Below are positions 10,850 to 22,180 of a stretch of 64,000 bases of DNA, piece by piece. The stretch comes from Conchocele bisecta (taxonomy: Eukaryota; Mollusca; Bivalvia; Lucinida; Thyasiridae). Under the pieces are notes generated by a model. The model was not told where the DNA came from and made no database searches. It worked only from the letters and a program-made list of their open reading frames with translations. Made by a program: the position numbers and the translations under genes. How positions within the stretch are numbered: position 1 is the stretch's first letter; each line of letters begins with the position of its first letter. The stretch lies in NCBI GenBank assembly GCA_029237695.1, contig CM055280.1:31964616-32028615 (forward strand), written 5' to 3'.

Positions 10850-12130
10850 TCGTCGATTATGAAGTAGCGATTCAAAATCATAATTAACTGGTGGAAGGAA
10901 AAACTTGCCAAATAATAAATGTATTTTATTTTGGTTGGGTTTGTTTTGTTTATTTATAAGTTATATTTATTTTCCCAGTTATTTATTTTTCAATTTTATT
11001 GTTTTTTGTTAATATGGAACTTATGACAAGATTTGTACAGATGGATTTACCCTGAATAATTAATGATTTCTAGGAAGTCTTACAAATTACAATTTAAATT
11101 AATTTTATTTTTACCGTCCACCTTTCTTTTTTAAATTAACTAAATGTTTGCGTATCATTCACTCTGGGCATTATTTTATAGCCGTATGGGCTTTGCGACC
11201 AACGTTATACCCTATAAATGGTAGTTCTTTATTCAGACAATAGCCGTTGCTAAGCAGTTTAAGGAGAAATACTGAACTACAACAAATGTCATAAATGGAT
11301 TTTATATACATGTATCCATCACATATGAGACAATGCTGATACTTTAAGTTAGAGGTTACACATACAAATCCCGCCGGGCAATTTAATTTAAGATTGCCCA
11401 GATTATCAACGTTTTCCCCTAACATGTCAACTCGCAATCAACCAACTTTGATTGTCTGAGTCCTGAGCTTGACCTTCAAGCACAATATTCCACGAATTTT
11501 TTGCAATAAATCAATTGACAAAATGTTGGCAACATTAGCGCAGACGGAAGTGTTAACTGGGTAAGAACGCCAGCAGTCATACATTTTTTTGAAGCTTTGC
11601 AGCAATATTTTGTATGCACGGGGTGTTTATCAAAACCAATCGCTATGGATGTGGCAATGCAATAATGTGAGGGTTCGTGGGCGGCAGACTTGCTAACAAT
11701 TGCAGGAAGAAAAAAATCAGAAAATAAAGCCCAAAATTTAAAATGGAACTTCTTCAGGTTCATTTATCTTGGAGTTTATTGCAATTTCCATGTCGTTTTA
11801 AATTTAGTTTATTGACACAAAATACCCAAGAAGCAGTTTCTTTTCTTTTTTGACCAAGTAAAACAAACAGTTTATTGCGGAATGGTTGCCTAGTTCACCT
11901 GTAGACATCGCATACAAGTAGAACCTGATGAAAAACTGAAAAACTGCTTGTCCCAGAAATGACAACGGAAACGGCTCGAGAAAGAAAAAAAAAAAATAAC
12001 CAGAGAATAGCAAGATGGTAATGAAATTCCCAGCGCATAGTGAAAGTAAGAGACATTTATGTTCCACTACATGTAATATACCGACCAACACTCAAAATAG
12101 TTTTTTTTGATATCACATTTTTAGTCCCTT
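10850..12130. other. AT-rich DNA without a recognised gene
   Basis: The stretch near 11430-11510 (TTTGATTGTCTGA..CTGAGCTTG..TTCAAGCACAATATTC) resembles 29775-29870 and is a dispersed repeat. The small minus-strand open frames here lack any coding signature. Confidence 0.45.
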
Positions 12131-12139
12131 CACGTTAGT

Positions 12140-12192
12140 GGAACCTCTCTAAACCGGAATCCCTCAGGGTGTCCGGTTTAAGAGAGGGTTCC
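12140..12192. mobile_element. Short hairpin element, GGAACCTCTCTAAACCGGA
   Basis: GGAACCTCTCTAAACCGGA faces TCCGGTTTAAGAGAGGGTTCC across about 13 bases, giving a near-perfect stem of about 19-20 bp. A longer relative with AACCTC..CTACAAC ends lies at 20789-21167. Confidence 0.7.
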
Positions 12193-12740
12193 AACCTGTA
12201 ACAAACATACAACATCCAGTTTAACCACCCAGTGTAGAACCCAGATTTTACATTGCAAGCTCGGGCATTTGGATTTGGACCGGCCGTATTACCACGGTTT
12301 GTAAACAGAAAACTGATGCATTAGTTCATAACATTACTGTAAATCCTTTACTTACCCTATCTCCAATCCTCAATAATAAAATTTAAAAAGTAAAAAAAAA
12401 TATATGTGATGCAACAATAAAATTAAAAAAAATGGTTAAAAAAAATGTTTATTGATGTGCATAAAAAATATGAGAAAAGCTGAAAAAGCTTAGGAAAAGT
12501 AACGGATTTAAATTAAAGATTAAGAACTATAAATGTTTTTAAAATTTTGAAAAATTTTAAATGTTTGTTTTTTTTTTAATTAATGGTAATGTTTGGATTG
12601 CCGCCTCATTTATCAAATTGTGGTCAGTCACAACATAATACATTTTTATCAATTTGATGTTAAATTGCGGTAGTGGTATGCCATAACATTAAAAAGTGAC
12701 AGAAAGATGTTTCTCTTTCTTTCTGACTTTACGGAATTCA
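12193..12740. other. AT-rich low-complexity DNA
   Basis: Poly-A and poly-T rich. No coding or repeat structure that I can name. Confidence 0.5.
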
Positions 12741-12744
12741 CCAC

Positions 12745-12800
12745 CCCAGAACTCACCGGGGCTCTTACCACTCTAAACTAGCGCGTCCCCCCCGTTTCAT
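12745..12800 (-). repeat. Possible tRNA-derived SINE head
   Basis: On the minus strand, CGCTAGTTTAGAGTGGTAAGAGC looks like a pol III A box region and GGTGAGTTCTGGGG like a decayed B box about 15 bases later. There is no matching body, and it is far too decayed for a tRNA gene. Confidence 0.3.
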
Positions 12801-13221
12801 GTCTGGCCAATCATTTTTTCCCCAGGCTTACGGTGTGTATGCCCATATAGAACGACAGCATGGAAAACAAAATCAAATGGGAACAAACGGACCTGTTTTA
12901 TTGAAGGAAAATGGAGAGCGTTAATGAAATAATAATTATGATTGTAAAAATGAGATGAAATCAATTCATATACATTGTATAATAATCGAAATTTCCTCAT
13001 TACATTTTGTCCGTTTTTTTGAAACCATGTTTTTTTATTGTTTACATCCAAATCTATAATTTCTATAATAATATGTTTAAGAAGGGGTCATTTTGAAAGA
13101 ATTCCCTCCAATAACCCATTTTGGTATTTAAGCATGATCCGTCGTAGGGGATCACTATGAGCCATATATATGATATAACACATCATTAGGTAAGTAAACT
13201 GCTACTCGTCATAACATTTGA

Positions 13222-13545
13222 GCTCCAGAACAATGTAAAGATAAAACAAGGCCATCGAACAGCGAGTGTCTCACCCATGAAGGCCAAGGTCACCCCGGAC
13301 GGTCAATGACGGTCATGACTCGTGAGGAAGCTATCGATGATTGTTTGGCAATTGATATCCAACCTACAAATCAATGGTTCCAAACATTTGGACGTTCGTC
13401 AGTGAAATGTTTTGAACTCCCAGAATTGGGTGACCACCTATGGTCCACACTTTTCCTTTTCACTAACGTGGGTGAGAACAAAAACTGTTACATGATTAGC
13501 TTTAGTCAAGATCAAGGGTGTACACAAACGGATATTTTTGTTTGA
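13222..13545 (+). other. Unassigned open reading stretch
   Basis: The plus strand is open for 108 codons between a TGA at 13219-13221 and the stop near 13545. The peptide is of balanced composition (for example TREEAIDDCLAIDIQPTNQW) and not low-complexity, unlike most open frames here. I recognise no family, see no good acceptor, and cannot tell a fossil exon from chance. Confidence 0.2.
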
Positions 13546-13549
13546 GTTG

Positions 13550-14540
13550 CGGACAGTGTAGATCCCAGAATGTGCAGGTCTCATATTTCCAACTTTTCTG
13601 ATTATATTAATATAATACTTGTTAATTAAAACAGAAATAATCCCATTCCAGTTACTTATGGCTGACAAAAGGGTTAATGAAGGCTCCAATAAAAAATCCA
13701 CATTGAAATCTCTTTTAAAATTAAATTATAGATTATAATGACAGGCATAATTAATTTAAATAAATTTCTGGTATACCTGTATTTATTAATATTTTGTGAT
13801 GATAGCTTGTTAATTTTATTTTTTAATATTGATACCTAGTTTTTTAAAAGCGATAAATAATTGAATTTTTTTTTTAGAATAATGAGACTATGAAATTAAT
13901 TGTATAAGGACCTTAACCCTTAATTAAACCTTAAACAACATTAGGGAAGGGATATAACTAATGTTCGATATAACGTGGTAAGCTCCGACACATTTGCATG
14001 TTGTTTAGTCATTATTTTTTAGTAGTATTATCCATGCTGCTAACATTTGCAATGAACTATTTTAAAGTAAATCCTAAATATTTTTTGGAAAACAAGTAGT
14101 CAAGTTGTGCTGTCTTATACATTTATCAAATATTGCATACTCGGTCTAATAATATAGTTTAGCACATTTAAAGAAGGTTCATTAACGAAATTAAAAACAC
14201 TATATATACCAAACATACTTTTTATGCTGGGTATAACAAGCAACATATGACTCCTCGTGAACAAACAGGTATTCGAAACTACATGTTGTGACCACTCATT
14301 TGAACCGTCTCGTCATGAAGATTCGATTGAGAGGTAACAACAAATAATTCCGTACATAATTAAGGGAAATGTTTGTTTTTATTTTCTGTATGAAACTTGT
14401 GACTATATATATATAGTTGTGCAAACTGATCTGGGGCACTGGTTTAAACTTTTACTTGGTTCCATTTTGACTCGAGAAGACTTAAATTAGCATGCCATTA
14501 TGGTATACATATACATGTACATAGGTCCTGGTCATCAAAG
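13550..14540. other. AT-rich DNA, nothing recognised
   Basis: Long T and A runs and a short (TA)n. No exon, RNA gene or inverted repeat that I can support. Confidence 0.5.
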
Positions 14541-14548
14541 GGTGCCCG

Positions 14549-14790
14549 ACACATCTCAGTTAAGCCATGTGATATTTTACCTAAGAAGATGTGCGAAATC
14601 TCATAAAAAATATTTACAAAATTAGTGATATTTTTTGTGTAAAAATCGTAAGTTTACGAAATGTTCAGACCAAATGCAGAATTTAATTCCGCAATTGTCA
14701 ACGTTTGATGTCAGTTACAGGAAATATCACAGTTTCTGTAAACAGTTTTCATCACACATCTTCTCAGGTACAAAATCATGTGGCATGTCT
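14549..14790. mobile_element. Fold-back element, CCTAAGAAGATGTG family
   Basis: The inverted ends read GCCATGTGATATTTTACCTAAGAAGATGTG on one side (written here only as a consensus of adjacent words GCCATGTGAT / CCTAAGAAGATGTG) and ACACATCTTCTCAGGTAC..CATGTGGCATG on the other. The larger and more symmetric relative is at 27382-27720. Confidence 0.7.
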
Positions 14791-14846
14791 AATCTATGGC
14801 TGTGACTGGAGAAATGGGGCTTGTGGCCTGTCTAACTCCTGGTGGT

Positions 14847-15076
14847 CGTTTCACTAAACTTCGTGCGACTAAAATATTCGTAGGTGCAAATTAAGGATCG
14901 TCTGGAAATCTAAATAGACGGATTTACATGTATTGAGCATAGGCTGCACATGCAGCCTATGCTCAATAACTGTAAATCCAATAAGTATTTACAAGAAAAC
15001 ATTGTTAATGTAAAATGTACAGACTACCATAAGTTTACACTTACGAACATCTGAGTCGTACAATGTTTAGTGAAAC
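14847..15076. mobile_element. Hairpin MITE, CGTTTCACTAAACTTCG family
   Basis: The whole element is a long imperfect palindrome. Its ends are CGTTTCACTAAACTTCGTGCGAC and the complementary GTCGTAC..GTTTAGTGAAACG. Its centre is a perfect 17 bp stem (ATTGAGCATAGGCTGCA) with a 2-base loop. Sister copies are at 20346-20570 and 21796-22021, and one is cut by the assembly gap at 32352. Confidence 0.85.
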
Positions 15077-15927
15077 GCCCCACTGATTTTCCCGCACACC
15101 TGTGACTAGATAAAGATCTACATGCGTCACTAGCAGGACTGGTATTTCATTAACTGAATAACAAACAGTGCAGATCCTGATCAACTGAGCTTATTCGTTT
15201 TTGACGTGTTTCTCAATTGATTGTGTATAACGATAGATAGCATGTGTGCATGTTTATCATGCCAATGACATATGTTCATATACACATGAACAGTTTACAA
15301 GGTCGCATTTCTGCAACACCAGCATCCATTTTCTCTCCGTGTCATTAATTGTATTGCTAATTGCTTCAAAACCATTATCTAAATATAAAACTACTAGTAC
15401 GTACTGATATATATTATTTAAATCGTCGAAGTGATTGATCAGTTATTAAGAAATGGAAGGTGTTACTAAAGTACGTACGCACTATACACACGTACACACG
15501 CATATCACATATTGCCTATCAGCGAGGGGATAACGAGCATTGTTTAACAGCTTGGTAGAAACCAGTATTGTAAACCATTTCGAGGGATTATTTTTTTATA
15601 ATTGGCTTCTATTATGTAACCTGACACTGCGAAAATGGAGTCCGGTTTACACTTGAAATATAATTTGATGACTTGTAGAAGTCCACCATGGTTGTACCAT
15701 CAATGTTCGTTTGTAACACTCGCTGAAGTTGTAGATCTGAATGGCTCTGTAAATATAACAGAATAATTATTGTGTAATTGGGAGAGATTATTCCACGTCT
15801 AGACCAGTCTTATAAATAGGTTACCGAAGTTGAAAAAATGGGAGTAGCTTCCCTTAGAACTACGTATTGGCCGTTATTGGAATTAGCATTGGCGTATATT
15901 GGTTTGTCGGTTTAATGGCTTAAAACT

Positions 15928-16379
15928 ACTGTCTGTTTCACGAAACCTTCCCAAATTTTACGGCTAAATAAATAATGCAAACAAAATATATTTTTCGATG
16001 ATATTTAATTATAACCAAATTTAACCAGATGGCCGCGGCCCGCATATCGCGGCCCGCCGAGGCATTTGATGGTATTTTTAAAAACTTTAACGCAGATTTC
16101 GGACGGACGGACGTACGGACGCACGGACGAAAGATTAGATCATTTCTAAGCTATCTAGCTAGATTTCAGAATCAATTTTCAAAATCCTCTTCCAGGTTCT
16201 CTACCTCTTTTTCCCCATTTTAAATTCCCATAGAGAACTCAGCTTTAATAATAAAATCAATATTTGACAACATTTCACGAAATAAAAAGAAGGTTCATTC
16301 TTAAATTTTCATAAAAATATTGTGTTTGCATTGTATATATGGCCGTAAAATTTGGGCAGGTTTCGTGAAACAGACAGTA
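15928..16379. mobile_element. TIR element, CTGTCTGTTTCACGAAACC family, carrying a pearl-like fragment
   Basis: The ends are ACTGTCTGTTTCACGAAACC and GGTTTCGTGAAACAGACAGT, each followed inward by CCCAAATTTTACGGC or its complement. Positions 16028-16130 hold a foreign-looking GC-rich piece with GATGGCCGCGGCC and a GGACGGACGGACG tract, the terminus of a pearl-like element (compare 26880-26930). Relatives are at 22969-23483 and 28452-28963. Confidence 0.75.
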
Positions 16380-16660
16380 AGCAATGGCAGGGATGCCCTG
16401 GAAGTTACACGCACTCCTGATTTTCCAAGTTTGGTAACTCATTTATAGAATACGTATATAAGGGACATACTCTGACAAAACAAGGCTTGTTTCATTCATG
16501 AACAGTGTAGATCCTGATCATTTCTGCAGTTATACTGCAAACTGCAAATCTGTGAAAGTTGGCGAATGCTTAATGGATGATTCGTTGAGTGGGTTGCAAA
16601 CAGTGAAGCCCCAGATCAGACATGACAGTCTGATTTTCTTCATTGGTCATACAGAGTGGC

Positions 16661-16950
16661 CTGCGGTTCTCTTACCAGGCGAATTGCAATTCCTGGAGCG
16701 CAGGATTGCAATTCGTGTTCCCATTCCCAATTGAATTGCAATTGGACCGCAATCGGACTGCAATCATGTGACTGCGGTCCAAAGAGTTGGTTGCGGAATT
16801 GCAATACTTATAGCGCAGTTAGCGCTGCGCTCCGCTTTTAATTGCAATTTACGCTCCTTTTTTTTTGTAAACTGCGAAAGAATGACCGCTTTACGCTGCG
16901 CTCTGTGGTAAAACCAGCGGACCGCTCTGCTTAACTAATGCGGCAATAAA
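16661..16950. repeat. Left part of a GCCTGCGGTTCTCTTACC element
   Basis: It starts with CCTGCGGTTCTCTTACCAGG and GAATTGCAATTCC. It then continues with ACCGCAATCGGACTGCAATC, TGCGGTCCAAAG and TTTACGCTGCGCTCTG, all repeated at 19660-19885. The inverted counterpart of the left end (GGTAAGAGAATCGCAGGC) occurs at the right end of the second copy near 20200. The sequence is full of GCAAT/CTGCG words with local self-complementarity. Confidence 0.6.
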
Positions 16951-17595
16951 AATCGAAATAGTTGACAAACGTATCCGTGTTTCTAATCCCAAATTTTATC
17001 CCATCTATCTAATTCAAAGTGACTAGAAAGTCAGCGGTATTTGTGATCTGTTTTTTTTTGGTGCGCAAATATAAATCGGCGGGTTATTGCGAGACAAACA
17101 GTGAAACATTGACCTTGACAATTTCTTGGACAAAACAAAATGTCGTCGCTCACTCACTGCCGTTCCGAATATCAAGAACAAATTAAAAGACACCACCATA
17201 CTGACAATATATTTATTTTCATTTAAAATCAAATGATAAGTGTGGTCTACGGTATAATATAGCAAACAAAGCATCAATTTTGCGTTTTGTTTACTTTCTT
17301 TTTCGTCGTATCAAATTACGTTTTCCTATTATGTTGACATTATATCGACGCGATCCTATAGTCGACATGACAATTTCTGAGATCAACACAACTTTTCATA
17401 ATGTCTTTCAATTTCAAGCTGCAAGGAGACTGTGAATTGCATATTAACCATAATAACATGGTGAACATATTGATAATCATTTTAAAAGAAAAGCATATTT
17501 TAATTTTCGAAACCTGATCATAAAAAAAATATTAAAAATTTATTTTGGAATTAGATTTCTATTACTGCAAACGTTCTGTTCTGGCTGTTGATTTC
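16951..17595. other. AT-rich DNA, nothing recognised
   Basis: There are no exons or recognisable repeats. The 84-codon minus-strand open frame at 17023-17277 has no supporting signal. Confidence 0.45.
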
Positions 17596-17599
17596 TATT

Positions 17600-17770
17600 G
17601 GCCCGAATCAAATTTTGTGAAGATAATATTTATTCCGGTGATAGCCATTTCTTAAAACGGTTTACTTGTGTCACAAAGTGATAAAGATAAATAACGGCCC
17701 GGAATCGAACCAGGGACCTCATGTTTACCGTGCCATGCCCATGGCTCTACCGAGCAAGCTAACAAGGCAC
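17600..17770 (-). mobile_element. tRNA-derived SINE fragment
   Basis: On the minus strand it has a tRNA-like head: TAGCTTGCTCGGTAGAGC as the A box region and CCTGGTTCGATTCCGGGC as the B box, followed by ATCTTTATCACTTTGTGACA. The second copy at 18230-18335 shares the head and the first ~30 bases of body. An actual tRNA is excluded because the acceptor stem does not pair. Confidence 0.65.
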
Positions 17771-18229
17771 ATATCATACACACTTCATCCCCATGGTCAG
17801 TTGCGTACTGTGACATTCTTCTCCGCCAAATTGAAATTCGTCCTCGAATTCTATGTTTAATTTTTGTCTCCTAATTCAATATGTTTGGGTACAATTTTGG
17901 GAATATTTATCAGTCGCGGTCCTTTGTTGGGCAACAGAATACTCAATTATTGTCCGTACCCAGAGTTACAGTGCTCCATAGGCTTTTCCTGCAGAGTACC
18001 GAATCGGATCTCTTTCGCGCTTTAGCTGTTAATTGTGACATATTTTTCTGTACTTATTACACAGATATGAATAAGTATAATACTGACATTTCTTTCAATT
18101 GAAAAATAAAGAAAATATATCGCAATTAACAGTTGAAGTGCAAATCAGATGTGATTTGGTACTTGCAGGGGTACTCTCGGTACGGACGATGCGGGAGTAT
18201 TCTGCAGAGTTACTTCCCGCAACTACGTT

Positions 18230-18335
18230 GGGCGCTAAATGTCACAGGGTGAGAAAGATGTGCACCAGCCCGAATCGAACCGGGGATCTCTGGTTTACCA
18301 CACCATCGCTCTACCTGCTGAGCAAACCGGGCACA
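18230..18335 (-). mobile_element. tRNA-derived SINE fragment
   Basis: Same family as 17600-17770. The minus strand reads GTTTGCTCAGCAGGTAGAGC (A box), GTGGTAAACCAGAGATCCC, then CCGGTTCGATTCGGGC (B box) and a body word ATCTTTCTCACCCTGTGACA. Confidence 0.65.
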
Positions 18336-18389
18336 AATACACTTATTCACCATAGTGATCACTTCATTCAACAAACATTCACAAGCTAG

Positions 18390-19005
18390 AAGCTATGCCA
18401 AATTATTACAGTCAACGTCACAGATTATGCTCTTGGCGACATTAGCGGACACAAATTTGTCCATCAATTTGATCAAATAAACAACGGAATCTGACAGATA
18501 ACACTACGACGGCGCATGGAAACATCATTATATTCTGGTATTTGGAATCAAAATGGTGGATATTAAGATCAATATGTGAGGCGCTGACGGAACCTTTAAC
18601 ATTTTTATCACGATAGCAGTTACATGGATTGTTGGACGCATTTATTTAGAGAAACAAGAGATTACAATGGATTGGATAATGTACTAAGTGACATTTTGTT
18701 CTAACGTACACCAATATAGAGGATTAAATTTGCGACAATGTTGGATTCTGGATTTTGTGGACAGGTGACAGAAATCGGAGCTGGATAAAGAACCGACAGA
18801 CGTGATTCTGAATATGCGTGCTTGGTCTGTGGTTTTTCTTCCAGATCATGTCATGCATGTTTTAATTTCACGTCATGTCAAAGCAGCACTATTGAATATG
18901 TATAATGAATAACTTTAATATTCTACACCAGAATTAAAGTTCATTCATCGTCTGATGTGTAACTGATGAATTAAGGTAAGTTACTTGTATATGACAACTT
19001 TTGCC
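18390..19005. other. No gene or repeat recognised
   Basis: Unremarkable AT-rich sequence between the SINE fragment and a pearl-like array. Confidence 0.45.
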
Positions 19006-19009
19006 ACAC

Positions 19010-19655
19010 CACGATAGTGGAGGGGGCATTTAGTGTTACCATTGACCTTGTCCGTTCTTCCGTCCGTCACCAACCTAGTAACTCGTACTTTTAAACCGTA
19101 ATAGCTACATACCTGAAACTTGGTACATGTATGTTTGATTCGACCCCATGGTCATGGATTATCTGCCCCTTTTCAAGTTAGAATTTTCCAATTTTGTCTT
19201 GTAGCTCGTAAAACATGTACACATTGATCATCAGTCATGGTTTCATTGTATACCCTACCCATGCTGCTCAGGAGTCCAAGCTCAAGGTAAAATGACTAAA
19301 CATTTTGTTACATTTTTACGTTAACATTTTTCAAATAGCTATATCTCTGTGATTGCTTAGGATATCAACTTGAAACTTAAAATACACATTGATCACCATC
19401 CATATTTCCATTGCTTATCCTACCCATGCTGCCCAGGAGCCCAATGTCAAGTCAAATGACTTTCAAAGTTATGTTTACGTTTTACGTTAAAGGTTTTCAA
19501 ATTGCTATATCTCTGTGACTGCTTGGGATATCAATTTGAAACTTGTTATACACATATATCACCATCCATATTTTTATTGTGTACCCTACCCATGCTGCAC
19601 AGGAGCCCAAGGTCAGATGACTTTAAACTTTTTGTTTAAGTTTTACGTTAAATAT
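19010..19655 (+). mobile_element. Pearl-like element with ~165 bp core repeats
   Basis: A start motif (CCACACCACGATAGTGGAGG) and a short TTCCGTCCGTC tract precede about three core units. Each unit has TATATCTCTGTGA.TGCTT, GATATCAA.TTGAAACTT, CACATTGATCACCATCCAT and a CCCAAGGTCA word. TATCTCTGTGA recurs ~165 bp apart at 19342 and 19506. Family knowledge: bivalve pearl elements combine ~160 bp core repeats with ACGG-type microsatellite and are now grouped with non-autonomous Helentron-like elements. The right side abuts a GCAAT-rich element directly. Confidence 0.6.
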
Positions 19656-19659
19656 TTTC

Positions 19660-20203
19660 AACCGCAATCGGACTGCAATCATGTGACTGCGGTCCAAAGT
19701 GTTGGTTGCGGAATTGCAATACTTACGCAGCAGTTAGCGCTTGCGCTGCGCTGCGCTTTTAATTGCAGTTTACGCTCCTTTTTTTCTTTAAACTGCGAAA
19801 AAATGACAGCTTTACGCTGTACTCTGCGGTCAAACCGGCGGACTGCTCTGCTTGACCAATGCGGCAATACAATCGAAATAGTTGATTTTTTCTGACGAAA
19901 AGATATATGTTCCTATCTGTATTTAGCCATTTAAAATCCAATAACATATACATGAATAGTAGAAGTAGGTGTATATATACGCGTAACGCCAAGTTTTTAC
20001 CGCAAATAGCGAAAGAATGACCACACAAACTATTACCGCACAAACTGGACCCCGAAAGAATGACCGCACAAACGGTATCGCGAAATAATGACCGCAGAAA
20101 CGGGACCGCGATTGGACCTCAATTAGACTGCAATTTCAGAAGGGACGAATTGCAATTCAAGGACCGCTGGATTGCAATTTTTGGTAAGAGAATCGCAGGC
20201 GGG
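19660..20203. repeat. Right part of a GCCTGCGGTTCTCTTACC element
   Basis: Positions 19660-19885 repeat 16735-16950 almost word for word. The following part carries GAAAGAATGACCGCACAAAC repeats and ends in GGATTGCAATTTTTGGTAAG and AGAATCGCAGGC, the inverse of the left end at 16661. The two blocks may be halves of one interrupted element or two separate truncated copies. Confidence 0.6.
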
Positions 20204-20345
20204 AGTGTACATGTATTTGTAAACTCGTTTAATGACTTTTTAAGAAACTCGTTATAACCTCGTTTTTTAGGAAATCAGTAAACTCATTTCAGACCTGGTT
20301 CTTTGTTTTGCGTACGACTCACGTCCGATTTATGTTCACCAGTGG

Positions 20346-20570
20346 ACCGTTTCACTAAACTTCGTACGACTAAAATGTCCGTAAATGCAAAATTTCGATA
20401 GTCTGTAAATTTCACATTAACAATGTTTTCTTGTAAACAATTATTGGATTTACATTTATTGCATATGCAGCCTATGCTCAATAAATGAAAATCCCATCTA
20501 TTGAAATTTCTAGACGATCCTAAATGTGTACTTAGAAACATTTTATTCGTACGCTGCTTAGTGAAACGGT
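20346..20570. mobile_element. Hairpin MITE, CGTTTCACTAAACTTCG family
   Basis: Ends ACCGTTTCACTAAACTTCG and CTTAGTGAAACGGT are inverted. The central palindrome carries GCATATGCAGCCTATGCTCAAT. It is less symmetric than the 14847 copy. Confidence 0.8.
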
Positions 20571-20788
20571 CCCCTTGTCTGTAGGCAAAAATGTTATTTT
20601 TTTGTTACCAAGGCTGCCAGGTATGGTGCTTTGTTTTGCATGCGACCGATGTCTGATCACCCAATGCCACGTTCACTGAGGACTTATGTTCACGGTAAGA
20701 CAAAAGTGTCAATTTATTTCTTACTGTCACGGCTGCCAACGAGGGGATTAGCTTAGTGATAACGAGGCCTTTGTTACTTTCTGTGTAT

Positions 20789-21167
20789 ACAGTCGAACCT
20801 CCCCGAACGGCCACCTCTCTACAACAACACCCTCTCTGTCACAGCCGCTATTTTATATGCAAAAATGGATGAGTTCCTCTGTATTTAACCATTAGATTGC
20901 TGCGCACGAACATTGTTATCTGCCGTTGCTTTTGCATTCTTTCGCAATAAAAAAAAAACATGTTTTGACAGCACTTTAGAATCATTTGAATTGGAAGTGA
21001 TTCTAAAATGCTGTCAAAGCATGTATTTGATGAGAATTATCGAAGAAAATAAATAAACAGCAGACGACACATTTAATTCATCATTAACCTCTCTACAATA
21101 GCCACCTCTCTACAACAGCCAGTTTTGCGTCTTCGCAAGGGTGGCTGTTGTAGAGATGTTGCACTGT
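20789..21167. mobile_element. TIR element with AACCTC..CTACAAC ends, host of a nested MITE
   Basis: The left end is ACAGTCGAACCTCC..CCACCTCTCTACAAC. The right end reads GGTGGCTGTTGTAGAGATG..GCACTGT, its inverse. The interior at 20914-21069 is a TGTCGTCTGC-family hairpin that interrupts the CCACCTCTCTACAACA motif series, so that element landed later. Confidence 0.65.
20914..21069. mobile_element. Hairpin MITE, TGTCGTCTGC family (nested)
   Basis: The central stem is near perfect: CATG then TTTTGACAGCACTTTAGAAT faces its complement across a short loop, closing with ATGCTGTCAAAGCATG. The ends TGTTATCTGCCGTTGC and AACAGCAGACGACA are the family's inverted termini. Confidence 0.8.
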
Positions 21168-21374
21168 ATCTGAGTTGCATTGCCCTTATGGTCTACAACT
21201 CATTGAGCATACATGTACGACCCTTTGTGGTATGCCGCTGTCGTACACGTTAGGTACATTTGTAGTTAGTTAGTTATCTTATATTTAAGGTTGGGTTGGT
21301 TCAAAGAACCTTTCATACCCGGTCGCACACATTTATTATGGAGTTTAAAGACCCGTGAATCCAGACTTTGTTTG

Positions 21375-21596
21375 AGCGTTGTGATTGGCGTCTTTGCTAC
21401 CGATGTAGATCCAGATCAGCACGTGCATACGCACAGTCTGATCAGGATATGTACTGTTCGCAATTCCATGGATGAAATACCGCCATGCTTCTAGCAAGGA
21501 ACATATATCGTTATCAGGACACAGCAGTGAGCTATTGATGAGGAGCTACACTGGTCACAAAGCCCACAAGCCCCATCTCTCCAGTCACAACCACAT
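21375..21596. mobile_element. GTGACTGGAG family element (left end lost)
   Basis: It carries GTAGATCCAGATCAGCACGTGCA, CAGTCTGATCAGGAT and TGTTCGC. Its right end is GAGCTACACTGGTCAC, CCCACAAGCCCCATCTC and CCAGTCACAACCACA. Confidence 0.7.
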
Positions 21597-21795
21597 ACGT
21601 ATCTATTTCTAATTCCCGAATGTAACGGTTTTCCAACAATATTATTACTCCATTACCGTAATAAGTATTCGGAAAACATTTGTGTTGGGAAATCCCTATA
21701 AAATACGGGTTATGGTAAACAAATTGTATCCAAATACACTGTTATCGTGATGAACCATATATATTGTGACACCCTTCATTGTGGGAAACCTTGGG

Positions 21796-22021
21796 CGTGT
21801 TTCACTAAACTTCGTACGACTGAAATGTTTGTAAGTGAAAATTTACATGTAGGATCATTTGGAAATTTCAATCGATGGATTTACATTTATTGAACATAGG
21901 CTATGCTCAATAAATGTAAATCCAATAATGGTTTACATGAAAACAATGTTAATGTGAAATTTACAGACTGTCATAATTTTGGACTTACGGACATTATTGT
22001 CGTACGAAGTTTAGTGAAACG
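21796..22021. mobile_element. Hairpin MITE, CGTTTCACTAAACTTCG family
   Basis: The inverted ends CGTGTTTCACTAAACTTCGT and ACGAAGTTTAGTGAAACG and the central TTGAACATAGGC / TATGCTCAATAAATG stem place it with the 14847 and 20346 copies. Part of the central loop is shortened. Confidence 0.8.
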
Positions 22022-22180
22022 GGCCTCTTTTATCTATAGGTATTTTCCAGTATAAATTTATTATTGTGGGTATTTAGACAACTAGTATTCCTACCAAGTT
22101 AGCATGTTCGGAGTGACATATTTGCTGCCTTATTCCAATGAGTCCATGTCGCTTCTCCGGGAGGGAAATACATTGACATA

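Noticed and set aside
17690..17765. Possible tRNA gene on the minus strand
   Set aside because: Has A and B boxes but no pairing acceptor stem, and a body shared with 18230-18335 follows. It is a SINE head.
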